From Bifidobacteriaceae bacterium (GTDB lineage Bacteria; Actinomycetota; Actinomycetes; Actinomycetales; WQXJ01): a stretch of DNA of 56,967 nucleotides. Each line of letters begins with the position of its first letter. Position 1 is the stretch's first letter. Both the position numbers and the translations under genes were made by a program. Positions 1-8,232 of this stretch are shown piece after piece. The stretch covers positions 1 through 56,967 of the forward strand of contig JAIRXP010000057.1 of NCBI GenBank assembly GCA_031268215.1, in the 5' to 3' direction. Under the pieces are notes generated by a model that was given only the letters and a program-made list of their open reading frames with translations, was not told the DNA's origin and searched no databases.

Positions 1-245
1 CAATTCCAAACCCCCAAACCCACCACAAAACCAACAACCACAACCACCCCAACCCACACCAACCGCAAACGCCGGTCCAACCCCAACCAACGCCGCCACA
101 ACCTCCTCAACCGCCCACCAGAAGAACTCCCCTCCGGAACAACCCCACCCTGGCCACCCCCACCAGACCCGGACAAACCGTCTTCTTCGACAATATCCTC
201 ACCCGGCCCGAGCTCGCCCAGGGGCGGCGCCTCATCACCGGACAT
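1..245 (-). CDS. N-terminal part of a membrane-anchored protein, truncated by the window edge
   Basis: An open frame of 81 codons on the minus strand begins at ATG 245-243 and runs off the window start. It reads MSGDEAPPLGELGPGED..., an acidic and Gly/Ser-rich stretch of about 45 residues. A basic segment (RLRRLWRRWLGLDRRLR) follows, then a Val/Gly-rich membrane helix (about residues 62-80). This is the layout of a signal-anchored protein with a cytoplasmic N-terminus. The ATG lies inside the last codons of the upstream LPVTG protein gene, an 11 bp overlap, so the two are probably co-transcribed and translationally coupled. Codons are rich in GTG, GTT, GGG and TTG like the end of that neighbour. 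The function is unknown. A sortase is one possibility, because sortases have this kind of N-terminal anchor and often follow their substrate, but no catalytic region is in view. Confidence 0.72.
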   Translation of the reverse strand, partial: MSGDEAPPLGELGPGEDIVEEDGLSGSGGGGQGGVVPEGSSSGGRLRRLWRRWLGLDRRLRLVWVGVVVVVGFVVGLGVWN

Positions 246-2709
246 GACGCCCACGACCCGACCCACCAGACAACCGGACACGCCCAACCAACACCAACAC
301 CCCACCCACAACAATCAACCCCAAACACACACCCCTAAACCACACCGGACTAACAACCCCCGTCACCGGCAACAAACCACCAGTCCCAGCCTCACCGCCA
401 ACAGGCCCCGCCCCACGTACACCAACCGTCGCGCCCGCACCCTGCCCGGAACCGGAACCGGAGCCACCGTTACCGCCCGCTGGCACATCAGCAATCCCGC
501 CCTCAGGAGGCTCAACCCCAGACACCTCAAACGCCGCCACAATCTGGTCCTTCGTCAACGGATTCCCATCAGCATCAACGTATCCATCCAACCCCGGAGT
601 GTCATCACACTCATCACCCACACCATCCCCATCCGAATCAACCTGCGCCCAGTTATACACATCCGGACAGTTATCCTCGCCCCGAGGAGTCGAATCACCA
701 TCATCACTCACCAACACTGGAGTAGAGCCAACCGCCGTCAACCCCTTCGGATCAGTCACCCGCACACCCACCACGCCATCAAACAACCCCTCAAACTGGT
801 GATCCACCCGCCAATCAGTAGTCGTCTCATCCCACACACCATCACCGTCAAAATCCCACTCATAAGACACGATCTCCCCATACGGAGAATAGGACCCACC
901 GGCATCAAGGCGGACCGTATCACCCACCGCCGCCACATACGGACCCTGGATCCACGCCCACGGGTTGTCCAATGCCCGCGCTACCGCTGCATCCACCGCA
1001 CCAGCCACCCCCAGCCGTTCCGCGTCAAACACAGCCCCATTCGTTGCGTCACTGATCTGCCTGAACGCCTCCGAATCAAGCTCCCCACCATCAATCCCAT
1101 ACACCTCAACCGGATCAACCCGCAAGGACTTATCCCGCACATCCCGGTAACTGTATCCAGTCACAAGCTCACGGTTACTCGGCTCCATCGCACTGATAAC
1201 CATCACCACCTTGCGTACGCCAGGACGCCAATCCAGATCCAAGGCCTCCATGATCCCTGAATGCATCGACTGGGCCGGGAACGTAGTGGCCCCGTAACGT
1301 AGCTTCATCATGGAGACCGCCAACCCAAAATCATGCGCCGAATCCGTGAACTCCGACCCAACCCGTGACCGGTCCACCCGTGAACCGTAGCCCGCGTCAT
1401 GACCGGTAGTATCAACCCCCCAAAACTCAACCAACCCAAACCGAGCTGACTTTGAGCGCGACTCAATACCCGAAGCGATCTTGTTGACCTCATTACCGAA
1501 CCGCGTACTCACCGAAGTGTCAGTACTCGTTGAAGCCGGGACGCTCATATCCACCACAAACGCCACATCAATCGGATCCTTCCCCCAAAGCCCGCCATTC
1601 GCTGACTTCGGCACATCAATCTGTTTCTGGACCACCTCAGCCATCTTCTCATGACCCGTAATATTCGGGTGGTACCACTCGCTTGTATCCCAAGACTTCT
1701 TACTGGTAGTCGCTTTCGACCCCTTCTGTACCCCAGCCGTCTCCAAGAACTCATTCAGCCACCGGTAATTGTTACGGTCACCGGTCGAAGGATGCGGTTC
1801 ATGACCCTCGAAAGCACCAGAAATACCATCAACATAAGAGACCCGCAAACCGCTACCGCTGTGCTCGTTCCACTCAGACACCAACGCCTTCTGCTTCATG
1901 TCGGCTTGTTCACCCGCATGCCGTACCGCCTCAACCTGGTCATAACGATTCTTCTCGCACGGGTCGAGGGAGGCCACCCCACCACGATTCGGTTCCTCGC
2001 AACCCTTCAGTTTCTTTGCCGGCGTGTCAAGACTCAAACGAGGATAGCCCACCAAAACCACCTCCGTACGACTGGTATCCACCATCTCCGCCAGTCTCTC
2101 GAAAATCGTCGTGGTATCGTCCATGACCGTGTCGAGGCCTTCCAGCGCGGCGTTGACGAGACGCTGGCAGTCTTTGCCGTTGGCCACGACGGTGACGAAA
2201 CACTTCTTGACGATCTCAGCGAACTCAACGTCGTTGCCACCAATCGTCAACATGATCAGGTCAGCGTTCGCGATCGCCCCCGGATTCGACGCTAGCTGGG
2301 CAACTGACCAATGCTTCTTCTTGTTCTCGTCCAGGACGCCCTCGGTTGTATCCCCGCCACGGGCCAGGTTGGTGACCGTGGTCTTGATCCCCTGTTCACG
2401 CAGCCACCGGGCATAGTTCTCACCCCAGTTCTGGTGACTCCGGTAGTAGTCCTTGGGGCCGTAGTACGTGCCCAGCCCGTTGCCGGCCGTATACGAGTCA
2501 CCGATCAGCACAATCGACACCCGGCCGTCAGCGAGCACCGGACCACCAGGATACGGGTCAATCAGGATCATGGCCTCAGCATCAGGCTGAGACACCGGCA
2601 GGAAGCTCACCACCAGCAGACCCGCAGCGAACAGACTCAACAAGAACCCAAAACGGGAAAGGCGGGGACGCCTGCGGACAGAAGACACGGAAGAGATGGG
2701 GCCACTCAT
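235..2709 (-). CDS. Secreted, wall-anchored SGNH/GDSL hydrolase with VWA, PKD and TSP3-like regions
   Basis: This is an 824-residue surface protein. Residues 1-46 form a signal peptide: a basic start, a hydrophobic run at 19-38, then a likely AEA cleavage site. An SGNH hydrolase domain follows, with the block I GDS at 70-72 (nucleophile Ser72), block III GGND at 157-160 and block V WYHPN with His347. A von Willebrand A-like domain begins near 381, but its metal site is degenerate (DMSVPAS instead of DxSxS). A PKD-type fold spans about 590-668 with the YEWDFDGDG signature. A thrombospondin type-3-like calcium repeat (DSDGDGVGDECDD) lies near 691-703. A Gly/Ser-rich linker leads to LPVTG at 780-784, a hydrophobic segment and an Arg-rich tail, which is a sortase sorting signal. 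It probably acts as an esterase or lipase at the cell surface; the substrate is unknown. No clear Shine-Dalgarno precedes the ATG. The distal half uses G/T-ending codons unlike the core genes, which suggests acquisition. Confidence 0.88.
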   Translation of the reverse strand: MSGPISSVSSVRRRPRLSRFGFLLSLFAAGLLVVSFLPVSQPDAEAMILIDPYPGGPVLADGRVSIVLIGDSYTAGNGLGTYYGPKDYYRSHQNWGENYARWLREQGIKTTVTNLARGGDTTEGVLDENKKKHWSVAQLASNPGAIANADLIMLTIGGNDVEFAEIVKKCFVTVVANGKDCQRLVNAALEGLDTVMDDTTTIFERLAEMVDTSRTEVVLVGYPRLSLDTPAKKLKGCEEPNRGGVASLDPCEKNRYDQVEAVRHAGEQADMKQKALVSEWNEHSGSGLRVSYVDGISGAFEGHEPHPSTGDRNNYRWLNEFLETAGVQKGSKATTSKKSWDTSEWYHPNITGHEKMAEVVQKQIDVPKSANGGLWGKDPIDVAFVVDMSVPASTSTDTSVSTRFGNEVNKIASGIESRSKSARFGLVEFWGVDTTGHDAGYGSRVDRSRVGSEFTDSAHDFGLAVSMMKLRYGATTFPAQSMHSGIMEALDLDWRPGVRKVVMVISAMEPSNRELVTGYSYRDVRDKSLRVDPVEVYGIDGGELDSEAFRQISDATNGAVFDAERLGVAGAVDAAVARALDNPWAWIQGPYVAAVGDTVRLDAGGSYSPYGEIVSYEWDFDGDGVWDETTTDWRVDHQFEGLFDGVVGVRVTDPKGLTAVGSTPVLVSDDGDSTPRGEDNCPDVYNWAQVDSDGDGVGDECDDTPGLDGYVDADGNPLTKDQIVAAFEVSGVEPPEGGIADVPAGGNGGSGSGSGQGAGATVGVRGAGPVGGEAGTGGLLPVTGVVSPVWFRGVCLGLIVVGGVLVLVGRVRLSGGSGRGRHVR

Positions 2710-2779
2710 GGGTCACAGGTTAGCGCAGAATTAGAGCCGCCCAGGCCACCCGAGGTATGACGCCGTGACCCGCAGAGGG

Positions 2780-3940
2780 TCAGACGCTTTCGGCTAACGC
2801 CAGGACCTCAACATGATGAGTCCCCGGAAACAGATCGAAGGCCCGCAGGGCCGTCAACCGGTAAGAACCGGTCAGGAGGATTGCCAGGTCACGGACCAGG
2901 GCTGAAGGCTCGCAGGCCAAATAGGCGATCCGGGCCGGCCCGGCCGCCTTGATCAATTCGATTACCGCTCGCCCGGCTCCCGCCCGCGGCGGATCCAACA
3001 AAACCGCATCTGGGCCGCCACCATCCAAACCCGAACGCAGCGCTCTGGCCACCGGGGCGGCGGTTGCCCCCGCCAGGTCCAGACCGGCCCGCTTGGCGTT
3101 GACGCGCAGATCGTGGGCGGCCCGCCGCGACCCCTCGACCGCACTGACCCGCGCGCCCGCCGCCGCCAAAGGCAACGTAAACAGACCGGCGCCGGCGTAA
3201 AGATCCCAAATCTCCTCGCCGTGAGCCGGACGGAGCCCAGCCAACACCGCCTCCACCAATGTCCGCGGCGCTTGATGGTGAATCTGCCAGAATCCACCGG
3301 CGGCCAGTTCGTAGTGGAATTCCTGGCCAGCCACGCGCACAACCTCGGCCCGGCGCCGGACCCGACGAGCGGCATCGTCCATCCAAAAAGCCTTTCCCGC
3401 TGACGGGGCGACCGCCGTCAACCGCGTCGCCGGCGTCCAGCGGCGGCCAAACAGGCCCAACGCCTCAATGGCGGGCACAGCCATAGGCATGGACTCCAGG
3501 GGCTCAATGCGGTGAGTTCCAGCCGCGAACATCCCGGCCCGGCCCTCGGCGTCAACCCCCAGTTCAATCCTGGTGCGCCAGCCAAGCTGAGCGCCGTCCC
3601 CCACCGGCTCGACTTCTACCTGAGGGTGGTGCCCGATGCCGTGTCGCAACAGTCCGCCCACCACTTCCGCTTTGGCAACCAGCGCGGCGGGCGGTGCAAG
3701 ATGGCCCCAATTGGCGGCGCCAACTAGCTGGCCGTCCGGCCAAGGAGGGTCAACCCGGTCCGGCGAGGGCTCAAGCACCTCAACGGCACGAGCCCGCCAA
3801 TAGGACTTGTTGGTGGCGGTAACTTCCGCCCGGACTCGTTCACCTGGAATGGCTCCAGCCAGGAGCACCACCGGCGCGTCATCCTGGCGGCAGGCACAAA
3901 TGCCGCCATTGCCCCACGGTCCAGCCGTCAGTTCGATCAT
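2780..3940 (-). CDS. Class I SAM-dependent RNA uracil-C5 methyltransferase, TRAM domain (RlmD/TrmA family)
   Basis: This 386-residue protein methylates uracil C5 in rRNA or tRNA, judging by family. Residues 1-60 form a TRAM-like RNA-binding domain. The SAM-binding motif is WDLYAGAGLF near residue 243. LLDPPRAG follows near 315, and the catalytic Cys sits in ACEPSALVRD near 343, where family members usually read SCDP or SCNP. The four-Cys iron-sulfur signature of E. coli RlmD is not evident. Length fits the shorter actinobacterial members. The ATG overlaps the upstream permease stop by 4 bp (ATGA), so the two are co-translated. The pairing with a KimA-like permease and two divergent trkA genes matches M. 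tuberculosis Rv2689c-Rv2692 (from memory). The exact RNA target cannot be told from sequence. Confidence 0.9.
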   Translation of the reverse strand: MIELTAGPWGNGGICACRQDDAPVVLLAGAIPGERVRAEVTATNKSYWRARAVEVLEPSPDRVDPPWPDGQLVGAANWGHLAPPAALVAKAEVVGGLLRHGIGHHPQVEVEPVGDGAQLGWRTRIELGVDAEGRAGMFAAGTHRIEPLESMPMAVPAIEALGLFGRRWTPATRLTAVAPSAGKAFWMDDAARRVRRRAEVVRVAGQEFHYELAAGGFWQIHHQAPRTLVEAVLAGLRPAHGEEIWDLYAGAGLFTLPLAAAGARVSAVEGSRRAAHDLRVNAKRAGLDLAGATAAPVARALRSGLDGGGPDAVLLDPPRAGAGRAVIELIKAAGPARIAYLACEPSALVRDLAILLTGSYRLTALRAFDLFPGTHHVEVLALAESV

Positions 3941-5934
3941 TGGCCAGTCTCTCTTGGGTTGGCGGCGGCAGCATCCGACGGGTCTAACTGCCAGGGTACG
4001 GTCGCCACCACCACTCCCCGCACGTGCCGCAACCGCGAGGTCAGCCGGGCCGCCGAACGGTTATGCAACCAGCGCTCCCACCAGTGGCGGACCACCTTTT
4101 CAGGGATGTAAAGGACCACCATGTCCCGCGGGGCGCGGCGGCGCAAAGTGGTGACGTAATCAATCAAGGGCCGGGTGATTTCACGGCTGGGCGAATCCAG
4201 AACACGCAGTGTTACCGGCACGTTGGCGCGGTCCCAGGCCCGTCTGAGTTCCCATACCCGGGCCATGTCCACGGCCACCGTCAAGGCCTCCAGGCTAGAT
4301 GGCCGGGTGGCCCTAGCGTAGGCCAGAGCCCGTGCGGTGGCCCTGTTCATGGCACTAACTAGGACTATTCCGTGGACCCGACTGGGCAATCCGAGGTCCG
4401 TCCGGTCGCCCCCTTTGGGCAACTTCAATTCGCCATCTACGCGGCGGTAATGACGGCGGACCGAAACCATCATCCAGAACGCTCCGGCCACCAGGCCCAG
4501 CGAAATCCACGCCCCATGAGTGAATTTGGTAATCACCACGATCACCAAAGCGACCGCCGTCAGCACCAGGCCCAGCGCGTTGACGGCCCGGGCTCCAGCC
4601 ATGCGGCGGCGTTCGGCGGTGGTCTTGGCCAGCGGCAGTTTGGCATTCCAGTGCCTCAGCATGCCGAGCTGGGAGATGGTGAAGGACAAGAACACGCCAA
4701 CTATGTAGAGCTGGATCAATCGAGTAACGGACGGGCCCATCACCGCGATCAGGGCTGCGGAGCCGGCCCCCAGGGTCACAATCCCATGGGCCGCCACCCG
4801 GCGGTCAGAACGGCGGTAGAACTGTTTCGGCAGGAATTCATCTTGAGCCAGCATTGACATTAGGGCTGGCACCCATCTAAAGGCGCTCGATGCCGCCAGG
4901 ATCAGCAGAAAACCAACCAGAGCCGTAACCAGCACATAGACCGGTGGCGCCCCAGCGAACACCGTCTGTGCTATCTGAGCCCAGACCGGGTCCTGATGAA
5001 AATCAGTCGGCACAGGCGCCCCGGACGTGTAACGCAACTCCTGGGCCGGGTTGGCCACGAAGATTGCCCCAGTCAGGTCCGCCAGCAACAAGGTGCCTAT
5101 CAAGAGCCCCGCGCAGGCCACCCCCAGGATGGCCAACGAACGCGAAGCGTTGCGCGGTTTGGGGTCACGGAAACGCCGCACGCCGGTGGAAATGGTCTGG
5201 ACACCTGCCAACGCCACCGCACCGGAGGAAAAAGCCCTCAGCACTAGGAACGCCCCTGCCAGCCCAGTCAGGCCACGCTCAAACGCTGGGCCAGGGATCA
5301 CTTCCAGGCCGTCAGCTGGCGAGGGCCCAAGCGTTCCGGTAAGTATCTCGATCCCGCCTACCAACGCGGTCAGGCCAAGCGCACCAATGAACGCATACAC
5401 CGCAACTACCACGGTGTTGTCCAGGGCTCTCAGGCCGCGCAGCGAGGCCAGGGTGATGAGCGCGACCAACGCGATGGCCACCGCTTTGGTGTGGTCCTCG
5501 ACCGGCGGGATGATCGCAGCCAGATACTGTGCCCCGCAAGAGACGGACACCGCGACAGTCAGCAGCGAATCGACCATGGCCGCTCCGCCAACCAGACCAC
5601 CCGCCAGCGGGCCGAGGTTCTCCTTGGCGACGGCGTAGTCGCCGCCGCCTTCGGGATACTCCTTGATGGTCTGTCGATAGGACGCGATCACCACCGCCAT
5701 GACGGCCGCGATCGCCAAGCCCACCCAGGCCGAAAAGCTGACACCAATCAGGCCGGCTGCGGCCAGGGTCAACAGGATCTCATCCGGTGCGTAGGCCACC
5801 GAGCTAAGCGCATCCGGGGCCAGCAACGGCAACGCTATCCGGATGCGTAAGGGGGACGGCTTGGCCCGGGGCGCGAACTCACCGGTGGGCCGGCCCATGA
5901 CCAGCCGACCCAAAGTCCCCATCACATCTGGCAC
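3937..5934 (-). CDS. kimA: KimA-like APC-superfamily potassium importer
   Basis: This 665-residue membrane protein has about 12 hydrophobic helices over residues 30-480 and a soluble C-terminal domain from about 500 that resembles a USP fold (GIVLVSAMNRATARALAYA). The N-terminal region matches the KimA/YdaO family: APDALSSVAYAPDEIL, then SYRQTIKEYPEGGGDYAVAKENLG, and the pore-lining VDSLLTVAVSVSCG. In Bacillus this family is a high-affinity proton-coupled K+ importer inhibited by c-di-AMP. The function here is inferred by family, and older annotations call it an amino-acid permease. It starts with GTG at 5934, with an in-frame ATG four codons later as an alternative. A 69 bp divergent region separates it from the first trkA gene and holds no visible riboswitch. 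The gene 3' to it overlaps its stop. Confidence 0.86.
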   Translation of the reverse strand: MPDVMGTLGRLVMGRPTGEFAPRAKPSPLRIRIALPLLAPDALSSVAYAPDEILLTLAAAGLIGVSFSAWVGLAIAAVMAVVIASYRQTIKEYPEGGGDYAVAKENLGPLAGGLVGGAAMVDSLLTVAVSVSCGAQYLAAIIPPVEDHTKAVAIALVALITLASLRGLRALDNTVVVAVYAFIGALGLTALVGGIEILTGTLGPSPADGLEVIPGPAFERGLTGLAGAFLVLRAFSSGAVALAGVQTISTGVRRFRDPKPRNASRSLAILGVACAGLLIGTLLLADLTGAIFVANPAQELRYTSGAPVPTDFHQDPVWAQIAQTVFAGAPPVYVLVTALVGFLLILAASSAFRWVPALMSMLAQDEFLPKQFYRRSDRRVAAHGIVTLGAGSAALIAVMGPSVTRLIQLYIVGVFLSFTISQLGMLRHWNAKLPLAKTTAERRRMAGARAVNALGLVLTAVALVIVVITKFTHGAWISLGLVAGAFWMMVSVRRHYRRVDGELKLPKGGDRTDLGLPSRVHGIVLVSAMNRATARALAYARATRPSSLEALTVAVDMARVWELRRAWDRANVPVTLRVLDSPSREITRPLIDYVTTLRRRAPRDMVVLYIPEKVVRHWWERWLHNRSAARLTSRLRHVRGVVVATVPWQLDPSDAAAANPRETGQ

Positions 5935-6003
5935 CGTGCCAGCCTATTACGGCGTCCGGCACTATTGCCCCGCGGCCCCCGGCCCGCGTGCCACAATCAA
6001 AGA

Positions 6004-6669
6004 GTGCATTTCATTGTCATGGGCTGCGGGCGCGTTGGTGCGGCCACCGCCACCGCCCTGGAAGGACGCGGCCACACGGTGGCTGTGATCGACCAAGATC
6101 CCGCCGCATTCCGCCGTCTCCCACCCAATTTCGCTGGCCAGCGCGTTACCGGCGTTGGTTTTGACCGCGAAATCTTGCGCCAAGCGGGCATCGCGGACGC
6201 TTATGGGTTCGCCGCCGTATCCTCCGGAGACAACTCCAACGTCCTGGCGGCGCGTGTGGTGCGCGAAACCTTCGGCGTGGACAACGTCGTGGCCCGCATT
6301 TACGACCCAGACCGGGCCGAGGTCTACCAACGCCTCGGCATAGCGACCGTGGCGACCGTGCCGTGGGCAGCGGATCAAGTCCTCCGCGCTGTGCTCCCTG
6401 CCGGCGCGGCCGGGGAGTACCAGGATCCGACCGGCAATCTCACCCTGGTCCGCTTTGACCTGCACGCCGAATGGGTCGGGGCTGATCTGGCCAGCGTAGA
6501 ACAGGCTGCCCACGGCCGGGTGGCCTTCCTCTCACGGTTCGGCCAGGCCATCCTGCCCACCGCCCAGACCGTCTACCAGGCCGGCGACCTGGTTTATTTG
6601 TTGCTTCCAACTGACCACATGCTGGAGGCCGAACGGGTCTTAGCCCGTCCCCCGGAGGAGGAATCATGA
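6004..6669 (+). CDS. trkA: TrkA-type potassium regulatory protein (CeoB-like), NAD-binding RCK
   Basis: This 221-residue cytoplasmic RCK protein binds nucleotide and gates or regulates a K+ transporter. The Rossmann motif GCGRVG appears at the start, followed by the acidic VIDQD that binds the adenosine ribose. A TrkA-C-like domain fills about residues 130-215. GTG at 6004 is chosen because it gives VHFIVMGCGRVG, which aligns with the usual N-terminus; the open frame extends 13 codons further upstream. The gene overlaps the next trkA by 4 bp (ATGA). It is divergent from the KimA-like permease and is presumably its partner. No TrkH/TrkG channel subunit is in the window. Confidence 0.93.
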   Translation: MHFIVMGCGRVGAATATALEGRGHTVAVIDQDPAAFRRLPPNFAGQRVTGVGFDREILRQAGIADAYGFAAVSSGDNSNVLAARVVRETFGVDNVVARIYDPDRAEVYQRLGIATVATVPWAADQVLRAVLPAGAAGEYQDPTGNLTLVRFDLHAEWVGADLASVEQAAHGRVAFLSRFGQAILPTAQTVYQAGDLVYLLLPTDHMLEAERVLARPPEEES

Positions 6670-7337
6670 TGCGGATCTTGGTCGCCGGCGCCGGGTCTGT
6701 TGGTCGGTCAATCGCCAGCGAGCTGCTGGCCAACGGCCACGAAGTAACCATCATTGACAAGAACCCGGCCGCCATGCGAGTAGCCTCGGTGCCGGACGCT
6801 GACTGGATCCTGGCGGACGCCAACGAACTCAAGACCTTGGCCGAGGCCAAGCTTGAAGAGGCAGACGTTGTGGTCGCGGCCACCGGGGACGACAAAGCCA
6901 ACTTGGTTCTGGCCCTGCTGGCGAAGTCTGAGTTCGGTGTTCCGCGTGTAGTCGGCCGCGTCAACAACCCCCGCAACGAATGGATGTTCGACCAGCTTTG
7001 GGGGGTCGATGTCGCCGTCTCCACACCGCGCATCATGACCGCCTTGGTAGAAGAGGCAGTTTCGGTGGGCGATGCCGTTCGCATCTTCACGTTCCGCCAG
7101 TCAGACACCGACCTGGTTGAGACAACCCTGGGCGAAGACTCCCCCTTGGTCGGCAAGCTGCTAGCCCAATGCGCCTGGCCCAGCAATTCCGTCCTGGTCG
7201 CGCTCATCCGCGACGGCCGCCCACTGGCCCCGGACCCAGATGAATTCCTTGAACCCCGCGACCAGCTCCTCTTCGTCGCTTCGCGTGACGCCATGGACGC
7301 ACTCCAGCGCATGCTCGCTAATACGGACGTTCGCTAG
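6666..7337 (+). CDS. trkA: TrkA-type potassium regulatory protein (CeoC-like), second copy
   Basis: This 223-residue second RCK protein starts at ATG-ATG (6666) overlapping the first trkA stop, with a strong GGAGGAGG ribosome site just upstream. The Rossmann motif is GAGSVG, followed by TIIDKN for the nucleotide ribose. A TrkA-C region (EDSPLVGKLL ... RDQLLFVASRDAMDALQRML) fills the C-terminal third. With CeoB it probably forms a heteromeric gating ring. Two half-length TrkA proteins in tandem are the usual actinobacterial arrangement and equal the single two-repeat TrkA of E. coli. A GC-rich hairpin follows the stop. Confidence 0.93.
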   Translation: MMRILVAGAGSVGRSIASELLANGHEVTIIDKNPAAMRVASVPDADWILADANELKTLAEAKLEEADVVVAATGDDKANLVLALLAKSEFGVPRVVGRVNNPRNEWMFDQLWGVDVAVSTPRIMTALVEEAVSVGDAVRIFTFRQSDTDLVETTLGEDSPLVGKLLAQCAWPSNSVLVALIRDGRPLAPDPDEFLEPRDQLLFVASRDAMDALQRMLANTDVR

Positions 7338-7355
7338 CTCGTTGGCTTTGGGTCC

Positions 7356-7371
7356 GGCGGCGGGGGCCGCC
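7356..7371 (+). terminator. Hairpin after the second trkA
   Basis: A perfect 6 bp stem GGCGGC/GCCGCC encloses a GGGG loop, 18 bp after the trkA stop. There is no T-run, which is usual in high-GC actinobacteria. Confidence 0.45.
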
Positions 7372-7470
7372 TGAGCCGGGGCACCTGGCCCGCGCCACAG
7401 TCCAGCCGTCCAGGTGTCCCTTTCAAACTGTGGTCAGGTCAAGTCTGCGGCCGCCCGAGCAGGTCGGTGC

Positions 7471-7507
7471 CAGGGCCGGATCGCGCGCCGTCGATCACCG
7501 GCCCCTG
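7471..7507. terminator. Stem-loop between convergent genes
   Basis: CAGGGCCGG (7471-7479) pairs with CCGGCCCCTG (7498-7507) with one bulged base. It lies just after the stop of the SMI1/KNR4 gene and faces the trkA operon, so it could stop transcription from either side. Confidence 0.45.
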
Positions 7508-7512
7508 CGGGA

Positions 7513-8106
7513 TCACGCTAATTCCGGATCACTCCACCAGCTGATCTCTGGATTCATGCGAGCAGCCAGGGAACTGAATTCGTCATCGTGAATATTGAGG
7601 CAATCGTCGCTTGGATCAACATAAAGGGCACCGTTGTCGAAGGCGGCGGCCCAAGTCCGGGCCATCGCACCAAGCGATGAATACTCGATGACAGGCCGGT
7701 GCAGAAATTCATTCCGTATGTGCCGCACCGCACGCGGCGCCGCTTCACTCTGATCAACCGCGTAAAAGTCGCCCGCGTCGTCTAAGAGAACCGGGAACCA
7801 GTCAGGGTTCCAGTTCCCGGACCGCTTCAGTTCACAGTAGATTCGTATGGCGTCTTGCAAATACACGAAAATGAATGGCGGGTACACCCACATCTTCCCG
7901 AGCTTCGGATCGCCTTCCCAACTACAGCCGTTGTGCCAACCGAACAGAGCGGGGATGTCATCACTGGGCTCGAAGCCGCAAGCCTCAACCATCAACGCGG
8001 AGGACTCGGCAGACAAACCAGGCCGAAGTGACTGAATCAACTCGACGCGCCCCAACCGCGCCAAACTCACCTCAATGCTGCGAAGGCTTGTCAGCAGGTC
8101 AGTCAT
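7513..8106 (-). CDS. SMI1/KNR4 family protein, orphan
   Basis: This 197-residue soluble protein has no signal or membrane segment. The ALFGWHNGCSWEG region resembles the SMI1/KNR4 (SUKH) core motif 'WYRWHDG', followed by WFPVLLDDAGDFYAVD, another family hallmark. SUKH proteins often act as immunity proteins for polymorphic toxins, but some are housekeeping regulators. No toxin gene lies beside it: neighbours are a trkA gene (convergent) and a glycosyltransferase 126 bp downstream on the same strand. ATG 8106 is preferred over the longer open frame because the first 23 codons read as unrelated Cys/Gly/Arg-rich sequence. The role is unknown. Confidence 0.72.
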   Translation of the reverse strand: MTDLLTSLRSIEVSLARLGRVELIQSLRPGLSAESSALMVEACGFEPSDDIPALFGWHNGCSWEGDPKLGKMWVYPPFIFVYLQDAIRIYCELKRSGNWNPDWFPVLLDDAGDFYAVDQSEAAPRAVRHIRNEFLHRPVIEYSSLGAMARTWAAAFDNGALYVDPSDDCLNIHDDEFSSLAARMNPEISWWSDPELA

Positions 8107-8232
8107 CACGGCTCGAACCCTACCTCGAATTGATCTCCCGGAAACCGAGCATAACCAACCCCCACACCCAACCACACAATACGCGTAGAAGCGGTCTGCT
8201 TCTCCAATAGTTGGGTGGCGCTGGCCGGGGCT

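Noticed and set aside
3..338. Plus-strand open frame reading ...GQTVFFDNILTRPELAQGRRLITGHD...
   Set aside because: It looks coding at first, but it is antisense to the minus-strand partial gene, which has a start overlapping its neighbour, a membrane helix and matching codon bias.
244..1260. 338-codon plus-strand open frame at the left end
   Set aside because: It is antisense to the surface protein; its His/Pro/Thr/Arg-rich content follows from the C/A-rich strand and no ribosome site precedes it.
5935..6003. ydaO-type c-di-AMP riboswitch upstream of the KimA-like gene
   Set aside because: Only 69 bp separate the divergent genes, and no such fold is seen; the riboswitch needs more length.
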